This document shows positions 1-8,522 of a DNA stretch of 64,000 bases, piece after piece. The position numbers and the translations under genes were made by a program. The notes under the pieces were generated by a model. That model was not told the origin of the DNA. It searched no databases and saw only the letters and a program-made list of their open reading frames with translations. The DNA comes from SIAQ01 sp963767835 (GTDB lineage Bacteria > Planctomycetota > Planctomycetia > Gemmatales > Gemmataceae), in the NCBI GenBank assembly GCA_963767835.1, contig CAVYFY010000025.1, positions 138,658 through 202,657 on the forward strand, given 5' to 3'. Each line of letters begins with the position of its first letter. Within the stretch, counting starts at the first letter, position 1.

Positions 1-5
1 CTGCA

Positions 6-1325
6 ATGGTGGCACTAATGCTTTCCACTTGCGACGTAATCGTCATCGGCGGCGGCCCGGCCGGGAGCACCACCGCAACCCTGCTCGCCCAGCACGGCTG
101 CCAGGTCGTACTCTTTGAGCGCGAACGCTTTCCGCGCTTCCATATCGGCGAATCGCTCATCCCCGAAACCTACTGGGTGCTCCAGCGCCTCAAGATGCTC
201 GACAAGATGAAAGCGAGCTGCTTCACGAAGAAATTCAGCGTCCAGTTCGTCAACGCCCAGGGCAAGATGTCCGCTCCGTTCTACTTCCACGACAACAAGC
301 CGCACGAATGCTCGCAGACCTGGCAAGTCCACCGCAGCGAGTTCGACCTGATGATGCTGCGCAATGCCGAGGAGCAAGGTGTTCAAGTCCACGAAGCGAC
401 GCGCGTGCTCGACGTGTTGTTCGACGACCAGCGCACCGTCGGCGCGCGCATCCAGACGGAAGACGGCGCGACCCACCAGGTGCGGGCCAAGGTCGTCGTC
501 GATGCGAGCGGGCAGAGCACCATGCTGCAAAATCGCTTCAAGCTGCGGCTCTGGGATCCCGTGCTCAACAAGGGAGCCGTCTGGACCTATTGGGAAGGCG
601 CGAATCGCGACACCGGCCGGGATGAAGGGGCGACCGTCGTCATCCAGATGCCCAACAAGCAAGGTTGGTGGTGGTACATTCCGCTGCACGATATGGAAAG
701 CATCGGCGTGGTGGCGCCATTCGATTATCTCTTCAAGGGGCGCGGCAGCCACGAGCAGATTTACAACGAGGAAGTCGAGCTGTGCCCGGCCGTCAAGGAG
801 CGCATCGCGAAGGCGAAACGCGTCACCGGCTACTTCGCAACCAAGGATTATTCGTATCGCTCCAGGCAAGTCGCCGGCGCTGGCTGGGTGCTGGTCGGCG
901 ACGCTTTCGGGTTTCTCGATCCGCTGTATTCATCCGGAGTCCTGCTCGCCTTGAAATCGGGCGAATTGGCCGCCGACGCGATTGCCGAGGGATTGAAAAA
1001 CAATGACGTGTCGGCGGCGCAGCTGGGTAAATGGGGCGATAGTTTCAACCGCGGCGTTGATCGCATGCGCCGCCTCGTCTGCGAATATTACGAAGGGTTC
1101 AGCTTCGGCAAATTCGTCAAGAACTATCCGCATCTGAAAAACACGGTCACAGATCTCTTGATCGGCGATCTCTTCACCGATCGCGTCGATGAGGTTTGGC
1201 AACCGATGGAATCGCTTTACGAGCCCGGAAAGCAGCCGATCCCCGCATGGAGCGCCGGCGCGGCCCCGGATATCACGGCGGCCAAGGTGAACGAACTTTT
1301 TCTTCCGAGCGGGTGTAAGCCGTGA
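6..1325 (+). CDS. FAD-dependent oxidoreductase, flavin-dependent halogenase-like
   Basis: The protein opens with a Rossmann FAD-binding motif (GGGPAG, residues 15-20), followed by GESLIP near residue 48 and a second FAD motif (VGDAFGFLDP) near residue 298. The motif WWWYIP at residues 221-226 fits the WxWxIP signature of flavin-dependent halogenases, so tryptophan-halogenase-like or geranylgeranyl-reductase-like chemistry is expected in the cytoplasm. No substrate can be named. The length of 439 residues is slightly short for a halogenase. The start is uncertain: ATG occurs at 6 and at 18, and the frame is still open at the window edge, so the true start may lie outside. No flavin reductase gene is adjacent. 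Confidence 0.8.
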   Translation: MVALMLSTCDVIVIGGGPAGSTTATLLAQHGCQVVLFERERFPRFHIGESLIPETYWVLQRLKMLDKMKASCFTKKFSVQFVNAQGKMSAPFYFHDNKPHECSQTWQVHRSEFDLMMLRNAEEQGVQVHEATRVLDVLFDDQRTVGARIQTEDGATHQVRAKVVVDASGQSTMLQNRFKLRLWDPVLNKGAVWTYWEGANRDTGRDEGATVVIQMPNKQGWWWYIPLHDMESIGVVAPFDYLFKGRGSHEQIYNEEVELCPAVKERIAKAKRVTGYFATKDYSYRSRQVAGAGWVLVGDAFGFLDPLYSSGVLLALKSGELAADAIAEGLKNNDVSAAQLGKWGDSFNRGVDRMRRLVCEYYEGFSFGKFVKNYPHLKNTVTDLLIGDLFTDRVDEVWQPMESLYEPGKQPIPAWSAGAAPDITAAKVNELFLPSGCKP

Positions 1326-1329
1326 TTTA

Positions 1330-1358
1330 CTCGTTCCCACGCTCCGCATGGGAGCGAG
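1330..1358. repeat. Short palindromic intergenic repeat
   Basis: The 10-base arms at 1330-1339 and 1349-1358 pair with one G-T wobble around a 9-base loop, just after the stop of the oxidoreductase gene. The core (CGTTCCCACGCTCCGC) looks like a dispersed intergenic palindrome. It could also terminate transcription, but no T-run follows. Confidence 0.6.
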
Positions 1359-1484
1359 AAATTCGCCCCGCAAATTCAGCAATATCACTTTTTTCGTTAA
1401 AGTTTGCCTGCTGCAACCGCCGATGTTGGTCCCATCGGTCTAACTGCGTACACATTTGGCCCACGGCGATGGCGGGAGCGGAAC

Positions 1485-2054
1485 ATGAAACCTTTGTGCA
1501 AATGGCTCTTCCTGGCGAGCATGTTCGGCAGTTCGGCGCTATTGAGTGGCTGCATCAATCCATTGGGCATGGGTTTCGCCACGCCGGTGCCGATGCAGCC
1601 GTGGGTCGCGGATCGTATCGTGGAGCGGTTTGAGGGCAGGAATGACAGCCGCACGCCGGTGCTGCCGCCGATTCCGCCGGGGAATCGGCCGTACTGTGAG
1701 GATCCGCCGGATCAACAGCAAATCTTGCGTGCCTTGCCCCGTGTGACGCGCGGCGTGCCGTATATCTACGAAGAGTTCCGCGATGATATTGAGTTTACGG
1801 TGGAAAAGTTGGTCGATCGGATCGACCCGCCGCGGTTTTTCCCGCTCATGGGGCCGGCGCAGTTGCATCATTGTCACTGGAAGTGCACGGTGTATTTCAC
1901 GGAAACGATCGACTCGTCGTATCCGTTCCCGTTCCGATACAAGCATCGCCGCTCGGAAGTGGTGTATATCGATACGGACCACCTGCACCTGTGCGTGACG
2001 AGTCCGGACGCCCAGGCCACGACGGCCCGCGAGATGACCGCGAGCCACCCATGA
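1485..2054 (+). CDS. Predicted lipoprotein, unknown function
   Basis: A 189-residue protein whose first 23 residues form a lipoprotein signal peptide: a positive start (MKPLCK), a hydrophobic stretch and the lipobox LLSGC, with the cysteine near residue 22. It should be anchored to a membrane facing the periplasm. The mature part has no motif I recognise; it is rich in proline near residues 50-65 and has His/Cys-containing strands (HHCHWKC) near residue 126. The frame is open upstream to 1404, but the ATG at 1485 is chosen because the signal peptide begins there and GGGAG precedes it. Confidence 0.65.
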   Translation: MKPLCKWLFLASMFGSSALLSGCINPLGMGFATPVPMQPWVADRIVERFEGRNDSRTPVLPPIPPGNRPYCEDPPDQQQILRALPRVTRGVPYIYEEFRDDIEFTVEKLVDRIDPPRFFPLMGPAQLHHCHWKCTVYFTETIDSSYPFPFRYKHRRSEVVYIDTDHLHLCVTSPDAQATTAREMTASHP

Positions 2055-2160
2055 TCCTGAAGGGCGAGTTGTTTAGCCTCGCCGAGCGGGCGCCACTCGC
2101 CTCTGCGAAGCGTCGCCAAACAAAAGCGCAACCACCGTGAGACCTCCCAAGGGAAGCGAG

Positions 2161-3252
2161 ATGAAATCGACAGGCCCCCTCCTTGCGGCACTTCTGTTGA
2201 GCTTGTGTCTGGTCCAGTGCGCCGACGCGCAAGTTTGGCGCTGGTTCGGCCCGAAAACGCCGGAAAAGAATCCGCCCGCCAAATCGCCTGATCCGCGTCG
2301 TCTCACTGAGATCAATGTCGAAGTCGCCTGGCTCGCCGACCCCGTCACCTTCCCCTACTACCTTGAAGCGCATGCCACCGGCACGCAGATGGAAGTGCGC
2401 GGCTACGTCCCCAATCGAGCGGTGCGCGAGCAAGCCGTGCGCATTGCCCAGGTCTATTCCTCGCTTCCCGTCGTCGATGCGATGAAAGAGCATCCCAGCC
2501 TATTGGTCAAGCCGGGCCAATTATCGGCCCAGCAACTGCAAAGCAGCGCCCAGTCGTCGCTGCGCGTCGCTTTGCCCAAGCAGGCGCAACAGTTCAAGAT
2601 CGAGTGCGGCAGCGACGGCAAGGTATTCGTCATGGGGCCGGTGAACACGGTCGAGGAAAAAGTCATCGTTAGTCATTCGCTGCGTCGGTTGCACGGTTGC
2701 ACGAGCGTGCAGAACCTGACGACATTGCCTCCCGAGGTGGCGCAGAATCCGGAGCCGCGCGACAAGACGCCCATCGTGAAGACATCCAATCCGTCCGAGC
2801 TGCGCGACAAGCCGGCCAGCGATGTCAAGCCGGGTGTTGGTCCTGAAGCTAAATCGAAATCGTGGTTCCTGTGGCCGTTCGGCAAGAGCGAGCCGCCGCA
2901 AACGGAGCCGCGCAAGCCGCCGCCGATCATTGACGCGAAGAAGCCGGACGAGTCGATCGTGCTGCCGAAGATTCCAGAGCCTGGGAATCTGCCTGCGGAG
3001 GTCAAGGGGGGTGCGCCGCCGCCGGTCCCTGCCAAGGTGCCGGCGTTGAGCCGGGTGGACTTGCAAAAGCGCATCCAGGCGGCGTGTCCGGATGCGAAGA
3101 ATATCGAGGTGCAATTCACATCGGCAACCGAGGTGCGCATCTCCCTGGAAATCCGCACCGAGAAAGACCTCGAACCGACCGCCGAGCGTCTTTTCGCCAT
3201 GCCGGAGTTGCAGAATTACCGCCCCGACCTACAATTCAAAATCAGTCCCTAG
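2161..3252 (+). CDS. Secreted protein with BON-like repeats, unknown function
   Basis: A 363-residue protein with a Sec signal peptide (MKSTGPLLAALLLSLCLVQC) that may be a lipoprotein signal ending at the cysteine. After it come two segments with the pattern of BON or osmotically induced phospholipid-binding domains: roughly residues 50-105 (beta-rich, GYVPNRAVREQAVRIA) and 125-180 (GPVNTVEEKVIVSHSLRRL). A proline/lysine-rich linker follows and then a third similar segment at the C-terminus. BON homology is inferred from pattern only. The start at 2161 has a GGGAAG ribosome site. It lies downstream of another lipoprotein gene in the same direction. Confidence 0.55.
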   Translation: MKSTGPLLAALLLSLCLVQCADAQVWRWFGPKTPEKNPPAKSPDPRRLTEINVEVAWLADPVTFPYYLEAHATGTQMEVRGYVPNRAVREQAVRIAQVYSSLPVVDAMKEHPSLLVKPGQLSAQQLQSSAQSSLRVALPKQAQQFKIECGSDGKVFVMGPVNTVEEKVIVSHSLRRLHGCTSVQNLTTLPPEVAQNPEPRDKTPIVKTSNPSELRDKPASDVKPGVGPEAKSKSWFLWPFGKSEPPQTEPRKPPPIIDAKKPDESIVLPKIPEPGNLPAEVKGGAPPPVPAKVPALSRVDLQKRIQAACPDAKNIEVQFTSATEVRISLEIRTEKDLEPTAERLFAMPELQNYRPDLQFKISP

Positions 3253-3302
3253 TCCGTGGTCCGTGGTTTGTTGTCGAATGCCACGGACCACGGACCACGG
3301 AC
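3252..3302. terminator. Long perfect hairpin between genes
   Basis: A perfect 16-bp stem (3252-3267 with 3287-3302) built from the unit GTCCGTG, with a 19-base loop. It begins on the last base of the upstream stop codon and ends 7 bases before the ATG of the next gene, so it may both terminate the upstream transcript and restrict translation of the downstream gene. No T-run is present. Confidence 0.6.
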
Positions 3303-3309
3303 CAATGAC

Positions 3310-4182
3310 ATGGCCTCTGATTGCTCCCAACGGTTGGTGCTGCACAATTGCCTGGGGCGCTGGCGCACCGAAGCGCGGCACGGCGTCCTCGACACGGGGC
3401 GCTATCGCTGCCGGTATGTCGCGTGGGGCCGCGGACCGGCTCTGATGTTGATCCCGGGCATGGGGCTGGACGCCATCGGTTTCGTGATGTTGATGGCCCG
3501 GCTGCAAACGGATTTCTGCTGTATCAGTTTCGATCTTCCCAATGGCGAGGCGGACGGGGCGCGCGTGACGAGCTATCAGCACGCCGAGCTCGTTGCTGAC
3601 CTGTTCGCGCTGTTGGATCATCTATCGATCCGCGAATGCATCCTGCTCGGTTCGTCGTTCGGCTCAACGATCGCGTTGGCGGCATTGCACGCACAGCCGG
3701 GAAGATTTCCACGGGCGATTTTGCAAGGGGGATTTGCACGTCGTCCGCTGGCGTGGGCGGAGGTGTTGGCGGCGTCATTTTGCCGATTTGTGCCGGGACG
3801 AGTCGCCCATCTGCCATTGGTGCGCCAGGTTCTGGATCGCGCTCATCGCGCCTCATTTCGAGACCGTGAGCCGGAAGTATGGGATTTCTTTGTCCAAGAG
3901 AGCCTGCGTGCGCCGTTGCGGGCGTTCGCGTCCCGGGCCTTGTTGATTCACCGGATCGATCTGCGTCCGATTCTGTCCGCGATCAAGCAGCCGGTGCTCA
4001 TGATCTGCGGAGATCACGACCCGCTCGTCGGCAAAGAATGCGCGGCCGAGCTCAAGGATGGCTTGCCGCATGTCACGCGCGGTGAGATCGAGAACTGCGG
4101 CCACATGCCGCAATTAACGCACCCGGAAGTGATGGCGGAAATAGTCAAGGGTTGGGGGTTAGGGCAGCAAGCCGTGGGATGA
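3310..4182 (+). CDS. Alpha/beta-fold hydrolase
   Basis: A 290-residue protein with the alpha/beta hydrolase triad visible: an oxyanion region LIPGMG (residues 47-52), nucleophile elbow GSSFGS (Ser116), acid in GDHDP and catalytic His in NCGHMP near the C-terminus. Substrate class cannot be told; esterase, lipase-like or C-C hydrolase are all possible. No signal peptide, so it is cytoplasmic. ATG 3310 is preferred to an upstream start at 3256 because the extra residues would be encoded by the intergenic hairpin. It converges on the ABC ATPase gene, and the shared palindrome at 4176-4220 contains both stop codons. Confidence 0.8.
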   Translation: MASDCSQRLVLHNCLGRWRTEARHGVLDTGRYRCRYVAWGRGPALMLIPGMGLDAIGFVMLMARLQTDFCCISFDLPNGEADGARVTSYQHAELVADLFALLDHLSIRECILLGSSFGSTIALAALHAQPGRFPRAILQGGFARRPLAWAEVLAASFCRFVPGRVAHLPLVRQVLDRAHRASFRDREPEVWDFFVQESLRAPLRAFASRALLIHRIDLRPILSAIKQPVLMICGDHDPLVGKECAAELKDGLPHVTRGEIENCGHMPQLTHPEVMAEIVKGWGLGQQAVG

Positions 4183-4220
4183 GGCACTCCGAATCCCAAG
4201 GATTCGAAGTGCCTCATCCC
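4176..4220. terminator. Bidirectional palindrome containing both stop codons
   Basis: The arms 4176-4196 and 4200-4220 (21 bases each, one G-T mismatch) pair with a 3-base loop. The TGA of the plus-strand hydrolase (4180-4182) and the TGA of the minus-strand ATPase (4214-4216) both lie in the stem. The position between convergent genes suggests a bidirectional terminator. Confidence 0.7.
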
Positions 4221-4900
4221 AGAGCTTTCTCAATTATTCCATCCCGCAAATGCACGATCCTGCGGGCGTAGCGGGCGACGTCGGGTTCGTGGGTGACCAT
4301 GATGACGGTGATGCCGTCGTCGTGATTGAGTTGCTGAAACATGGTGAGGATCTCTTTACTGGTGCCCGAGTCGAGGTTTCCGGTCGGTTCGTCGGCGAAG
4401 AGGAGCGGGGGGTTGTTGATGAGGGCGCGAGCGATGGCGACGCGTTGCTGCTGTCCGCCGGAAAGCTGGCCGGGATGGTGCGCGAGCCGATCACCCAGGC
4501 CGACCTTGTCGAGCACCTGACGGGCACGCTCGCGCTTATCGCGTTCGCTCAAATGGGCTGCCGTGTAGGCCAGCGGCATGGCGACGTTGTCCAAGGCGTT
4601 GGTGCGAGGCAACAGATTAAATGCCTGGAAGACAAAGCCGAACTGGCGGTTGCGGATCAGGGCGCGCTCTTCGGCCGAGAGATGAGCGACTTCCTGCCCG
4701 TCGAGCCAGTATTCGCCGGCACTGGGGCGATCGAGGCAACCGAGGATGTTCATGAGCGTCGATTTGCCTGATCCCGAAGCCCCGGTCAAGGCCAGCAATT
4801 CGCCGCGCTGCACCGACAACGTGATGCCGCGCAGCACCGGCACCTCGACTTCATCGAGATAATAGGTCTTGCGAATATCGCGTAGCTCGATGAATTCCAT
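4214..4900 (-). CDS. ABC transporter ATP-binding protein, LolD/MacB type
   Basis: A 228-residue ATPase with Walker A (GASGSGKST, residues 40-48), signature LSGGQ (146-150), Walker B with LLFADEPTGNLD (from 166) and an H-loop in MVTHE. The DEPTGNLD wording and the short length are typical of the LolD/MacB/FtsE branch, which works with MacB-type permeases in lipoprotein release, efflux or cell division. No permease gene lies beside it, so it would act with a partner encoded elsewhere. The window shows nothing of its promoter beyond the short gap to 4966. Confidence 0.88.
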   Translation of the reverse strand: MEFIELRDIRKTYYLDEVEVPVLRGITLSVQRGELLALTGASGSGKSTLMNILGCLDRPSAGEYWLDGQEVAHLSAEERALIRNRQFGFVFQAFNLLPRTNALDNVAMPLAYTAAHLSERDKRERARQVLDKVGLGDRLAHHPGQLSGGQQQRVAIARALINNPPLLFADEPTGNLDSGTSKEILTMFQQLNHDDGITVIMVTHEPDVARYARRIVHLRDGIIEKALG

Positions 4901-4965
4901 GTGTCCCCTCGCAGTTTTCTACAGGCGCCCGCTACGATCATCAATCGGTTTTTTTCGCTGGCCCG

Positions 4966-5256
4966 TTGACATTGGGCCGCGTCTGGCCTTACACTGACGC
5001 TCACGGCATCGTCGGTGACAAGACAAAGCACACCTATGAGGGCGTGATCGGACCCAAGGAAGAAACCGTCGAGGTGCCGGCCGGCAAGTTCAAGACAATC
5101 CGCGTCGACATCAAGCTCGAAGAGAACGGCCAGCAGGTCGATATCACCTACTGGTTCGCCCAGGATGTCGGCTTCGTCAAGCAAACCGTGGACGCTGCCG
5201 GCGCCTTCTTCACCTTCTTCACGCTAGAACTGGAAAAACTCGAGCAAAAGAAATAA
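4966..5256 (+). pseudogene. Truncated paralogue of the following secreted-protein gene
   Basis: The 96 codons encode only the C-terminal half of a protein closely similar to the next gene: both share the order VEVP-GKFK, then TYWF or TSYWF, then VKQTV. The signal peptide and the first half are missing. The upstream region reads in the same frame for a few codons but contains no credible start, so this is best read as a remnant of a tandem duplication. A short functional protein cannot be excluded. Confidence 0.6.
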
Positions 5257-5306
5257 ACTACCTGAACCGCAACGGCGCAGTACTTCTCCATCGAAAGGCA
5301 GTTCCC

Positions 5307-5951
5307 ATGAAATGGCTCCTGCGGCTCCTGCCGATCTTCAGCATCGCGTTCCTGATGGCGGCGTCGCACGCCGGTGCCAAGCCCGTCAAAAAAGACGATA
5401 AAAAGGATAGTGCCGCCGACCGGGGCAACTACTACCCGCTTCAGGTCGGCAATGAATGGAAGTACAAGGTCGAAGCGGGAGGCAACTCCGCACAGGCCGT
5501 CTCAACCATCACCAAAATCGAAGAAATCGACGGCGTCTCCCTGGCACGTCTGGAAGCAACTGTCAACGGCAACGTCGTCGCCAACGAAAACCTCCGCAGC
5601 GACGACAAGGGCGTCTTCCGCTATCGCAACAACGGCCAGGAAATTAACCCGCCCATCTTGCTGCTCCGATACCCGGCCAAATCCGGCGACAAATGGAACG
5701 ACGACATCACCGTCGGCAAGGAAAAAGGCAAATACCTTTGCGAGACCAGGGAGGAAAACGTCGAGGTGCCCTTCGGCAAATTCAAGGCCATGAAAGTCAC
5801 CGTCACCCTGGAGGCCAAGATGCAGAAGGTCACGACCTCCTATTGGTTCGTCAAGGACGTCGGCTTCGTGAAGCAAACCGTTGAAGCGGGAGACCTCGTC
5901 ATCAACATGGACCTGGAAAGCTTTAAGCCCGCCAAGGATTCAAAAAAGTAG
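5307..5951 (+). CDS. Secreted protein, unknown function
   Basis: A 214-residue protein with a clear Sec signal peptide (residues 1-24, cleavage near SHAGA-KP), then a Lys/Asp-rich linker and a beta-rich domain starting with YYPLQVGNEWKY, a motif seen in many secreted proteins of unknown function. Most charged residues are Lys and Glu. It is preceded by a truncated paralogue. I can assign no reaction; the fold suggests an all-beta periplasmic or surface protein. Confidence 0.65.
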   Translation: MKWLLRLLPIFSIAFLMAASHAGAKPVKKDDKKDSAADRGNYYPLQVGNEWKYKVEAGGNSAQAVSTITKIEEIDGVSLARLEATVNGNVVANENLRSDDKGVFRYRNNGQEINPPILLLRYPAKSGDKWNDDITVGKEKGKYLCETREENVEVPFGKFKAMKVTVTLEAKMQKVTTSYWFVKDVGFVKQTVEAGDLVINMDLESFKPAKDSKK

Positions 5952-6173
5952 CCCTGGATGCTCTGGTAAATTCTTGCCCGTTTTCTCGTTTGCCGATTGA
6001 CGCCGCCGTGGCGCGGTCTTATCAATGAACCTTGCCAGGAGGCTTGACGATTCGAAAATTGGTCCTGTTCTTTCCCCCGGCAAACGATGGTCGTTTTTGC
6101 GCGGCGAGGGGAAAGATTCGGCAAGGGATGCCGCCCCGTGGGGTGGCTCTTTTTTTTGCAAAGGTGGGGCATC

Positions 6174-6527
6174 ATGTTGCGTGGATTTGTGATTGCTGTA
6201 TTCGCTGTGTCCGCACTTGCTCTCATGCTCGGCGGCCAAGTGGCCGATGGCGGCAAGGACAAAAAGGAACCCAGTGTCAAGGAGATCATGGTGAAAGCGC
6301 ACGGGAAGGACGGTTTGCGCAAGAAAGCGATTGATGGCACGGCCACCAACGAAGAAAAGAAAGCACTGATCGATCTTTACACTGCGCTCGCCGCCTGCAA
6401 GTGCCCGAAGGGGGACGAGGATGATTGGAAGACGCGCACCAAGGCGGTTGTAGAACTGGTCAAGAAGGCCGAGCCCGCCGAACTCAAGAAGATCGACTGC
6501 ATGGGCTGTCACAAAGCACACAAATAA
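6174..6527 (+). CDS. Small secreted monohaem c-type cytochrome-like protein
   Basis: A 117-residue protein with a Sec signal peptide (residues 1-25) and a single CxxCH haem-binding motif (CMGCH) six residues from the C-terminus; two further cysteines (ACKCP) lie near residue 64. The rest is rich in Lys and helix-forming. It probably carries one covalently bound haem in the periplasm, with redox partner unknown. ATG 6174 is chosen because the signal peptide begins there and AAGGTGGGG precedes it. A terminator follows directly. Confidence 0.6.
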   Translation: MLRGFVIAVFAVSALALMLGGQVADGGKDKKEPSVKEIMVKAHGKDGLRKKAIDGTATNEEKKALIDLYTALAACKCPKGDEDDWKTRTKAVVELVKKAEPAELKKIDCMGCHKAHK

Positions 6528-6551
6528 TTGGTCAGCGATCTCGCACCCCTG

Positions 6552-6583
6552 GCCCGCTGATCCCTTCGGCGGGCTTTTTTTTT
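6552..6583 (+). terminator. Rho-independent terminator
   Basis: A GCCCGC/GCGGGC stem (6552-6557 with 6569-6574) is followed by nine T residues (6575-6583). It ends the transcript of the small cytochrome gene. Confidence 0.85.
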
Positions 6584-6639
6584 CGAAGTAGGAAGCCAGA
6601 ATCGGATTACTGAACCCTGATTTCTGACCCCTGATTCCA

Positions 6640-7122
6640 ATGCTAGATGGCCCCACGGTCACTGCCGCCCTGAAACGCTGCGGCATCACGCATGTCATTT
6701 GGATCCCCGACAGCGAGCTGGGGACCTGGGAAGCCGCGCTGTTGGCGGCGGACGGCTTGACCCTGCTGCGCGTCTGCCGGGAGGGGGAGGCGTTCGCGCT
6801 CGCCGCTGGCCTGCACATGGGGGGCAAGAAGCCGATCGTCATCATTCAGTGCACCGGGCTGTTCGAGGCCGGCGACGCCTTGCGCAACGTGATTCACGAC
6901 CTGAAGCTGCCGATCTTCATGGTCGTCGGCGTGCGCAGCTATTACCTGCATCAGCAAGGCGCGACCGCGGACACCTGCCCGATTTTCACCGAGCCGATCC
7001 TGCGTGCCTGGCAGGTGCCGTATGTCGTGCTCGACCAGCGCAACAGTGCCGACGACCTGGCGAACGCCTATCTTCAGGCGCAGGCCCAGAAACGCGCCGG
7101 TGCGGTCCTCATCGCGGAGTAA
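6640..7122 (+). CDS. Thiamine-diphosphate decarboxylase alpha subunit, ComD-like
   Basis: A 160-residue protein that matches the N-terminal (Pyr) domain of thiamine-diphosphate enzymes in the sulfopyruvate/phosphonopyruvate decarboxylase group, with the conserved glutamate in CREGEAFALAAG (residues 46-57) that activates the cofactor. A split alpha/beta arrangement with the next gene, 5 bases downstream, is typical of sulfopyruvate decarboxylase (ComD/ComE). The substrate is not certain: no coenzyme M or phosphonate gene is nearby. The two subunits should form a cytoplasmic complex with the active site at the interface. Confidence 0.72.
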   Translation: MLDGPTVTAALKRCGITHVIWIPDSELGTWEAALLAADGLTLLRVCREGEAFALAAGLHMGGKKPIVIIQCTGLFEAGDALRNVIHDLKLPIFMVVGVRSYYLHQQGATADTCPIFTEPILRAWQVPYVVLDQRNSADDLANAYLQAQAQKRAGAVLIAE

Positions 7123-7127
7123 CGATC

Positions 7128-7699
7128 ATGCCGATGACGCAGCGGCAGGCCCTGGAAGCCATCGTCCCGCATCGGGGCGAACGCATTGTTGTCAGCACCA
7201 TGAGCTCGGCTGGGATTTGGCCGATGCTGTCGAATTCCCCGTTCGATTTCGCGTACATCCCCTCCGCGATGGGGCACGGGCCGAGCCTTGGTCTGGGGCT
7301 GGCGCTGGCGCAGCCGAAGCGAGGCGTCATCGTACTCAACGGGGATGGCTGCGCTTTGATGAGCCTGGGCAATCTGGTCACGCTGGCGCATCATCCCGCC
7401 AATATCCACGTGCTGATTCTCGACAATGGGCATTACGAGGTGACCGGCGGTCAGGCGCACGCCGGCGCTGGCAACGCCGATTTCGCGGCGCTGCGCGCGG
7501 CGCCGGCATCAATCGGGTCTATTCCTTCAAGACGCTCGCTGACTGGCAGGCGGGCGCCGGCGCGGCGCTCGCCGGGCCGGGGCCGGTCGCCATTCATCTG
7601 GTGGTCGAAGCGCTTGCGGGCCAGAAGACCCCCAAGCCCCCGATGCCGATGGCCGAGCAGATTCGCCAGCTGCAACAAGCGCTTGGAGTAGCGGTATAA
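7128..7699 (+). pseudogene. Thiamine-diphosphate decarboxylase beta subunit, ComE-like, frameshifted
   Basis: The partner of the previous gene: the PP domain with NGDGCALMSLGN and, 24 residues on, LDNGHYE, the Mg/thiamine-diphosphate binding motif. The first about 120 codons read from ATG 7128, but near 7487-7505 the conserved sequence continues (INRVYSFKTLADW) in the frame that ends at TAA 7697-7699. One missing base, for example one G in CTGGCGCGC, would restore a 190-residue protein. Either the gene is freshly broken or the consensus is wrong here. Left as read, the protein would end in a non-homologous Arg-rich tail. Confidence 0.72.
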
Positions 7700-7721
7700 G
7701 ATCAAGGTACTCACCGAGCGC

Positions 7722-8489
7722 CTACCGCTGCGGGGCGGACTCGTCGATCACATGAGACAGCCAGCGCGCCGGTGGCTCCCAGTCATGCACCAGCGGCAGG
7801 TGGCGGCTGATGTACGGATTGTACGAATGATCGAAAAACAGATCGTGCGGAAAACTGGCGCTGGGCCTGGCGGTCTCCCGTTCAATCAGGCCAGCCGCCA
7901 CGCAGCATTCCAGCACCAGCTCACAGCAGTAAAAACTCGAGCGATCGCCGTGTGGCTTCCCCAGGAATTCAGTGCGCAACGGGCCCCGATCGCGGAACGG
8001 CGTGATCAGGATCAATAGCCGGCCCAGGGCGAATCGCTTGCCAACTTGCTTGTCCGCAAACGCCGTCAACAGGGCATTCTGCTCCGCCGTCAACGGCGTC
8101 TTGCGCTTACGAATCCACACCGGGCCCTTGTCCGCATACTCCTTCAGGTGCGGCAGCATATCCTCGATCTTGACCCAGACGCAATCGTTCGGCCCCGCCT
8201 CCAAAATGCCGAGCCGGCCGTCGCGCCGCTGGACGATGATCGCCGAATTGTGCGGCTCCCCTGCCCCGGCGATATCGTGCGTCAGCGACCAAAACCAGTT
8301 GACATCGGTCGCCAGCAACACGTCACCCGGTTGCGGCACATAGGCCCGGGGCTTGCCACGCACCAGATCGTCGAGCTTGTAGGACGGCTCGTAAAGATAG
8401 GAATCGATCTTCCGCTCGACCGTTTGCGCACGGGCCGCGGCGCACGCAAGCAGCAGCAGCCAGGCCGGCATGACGAACAGATTTCTCAC
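7722..8489 (-). CDS. Secreted YiiX/YaeF-type permuted papain-like hydrolase
   Basis: A 255-residue protein with a Sec signal peptide (residues 1-21). The core fits the circularly permuted NlpC/P60 (YiiX/YaeF) family: VPQPGDVLLATD (residues 51-62), a catalytic His in GEPHNSAIIV (His80), and a catalytic Cys in SSFYCCELV (Cys188 or Cys189). Such proteins act as amidases or thioesterases in the envelope; the substrate is unknown. The gene is followed on the minus strand only by a 22-base gap to the ComE-like gene, with which it converges. Confidence 0.72.
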   Translation of the reverse strand: MRNLFVMPAWLLLLACAAARAQTVERKIDSYLYEPSYKLDDLVRGKPRAYVPQPGDVLLATDVNWFWSLTHDIAGAGEPHNSAIIVQRRDGRLGILEAGPNDCVWVKIEDMLPHLKEYADKGPVWIRKRKTPLTAEQNALLTAFADKQVGKRFALGRLLILITPFRDRGPLRTEFLGKPHGDRSSFYCCELVLECCVAAGLIERETARPSASFPHDLFFDHSYNPYISRHLPLVHDWEPPARWLSHVIDESAPQR

Positions 8490-8522
8490 GGCAGCGCTCC
8501 TTGGCCAACATCTCCCCTTTTC

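Noticed and set aside
6087..6173. Upstream start for the small cytochrome
   Set aside because: It would place 29 unlikely residues before the signal peptide; the ATG at 6174 has the ribosome site.
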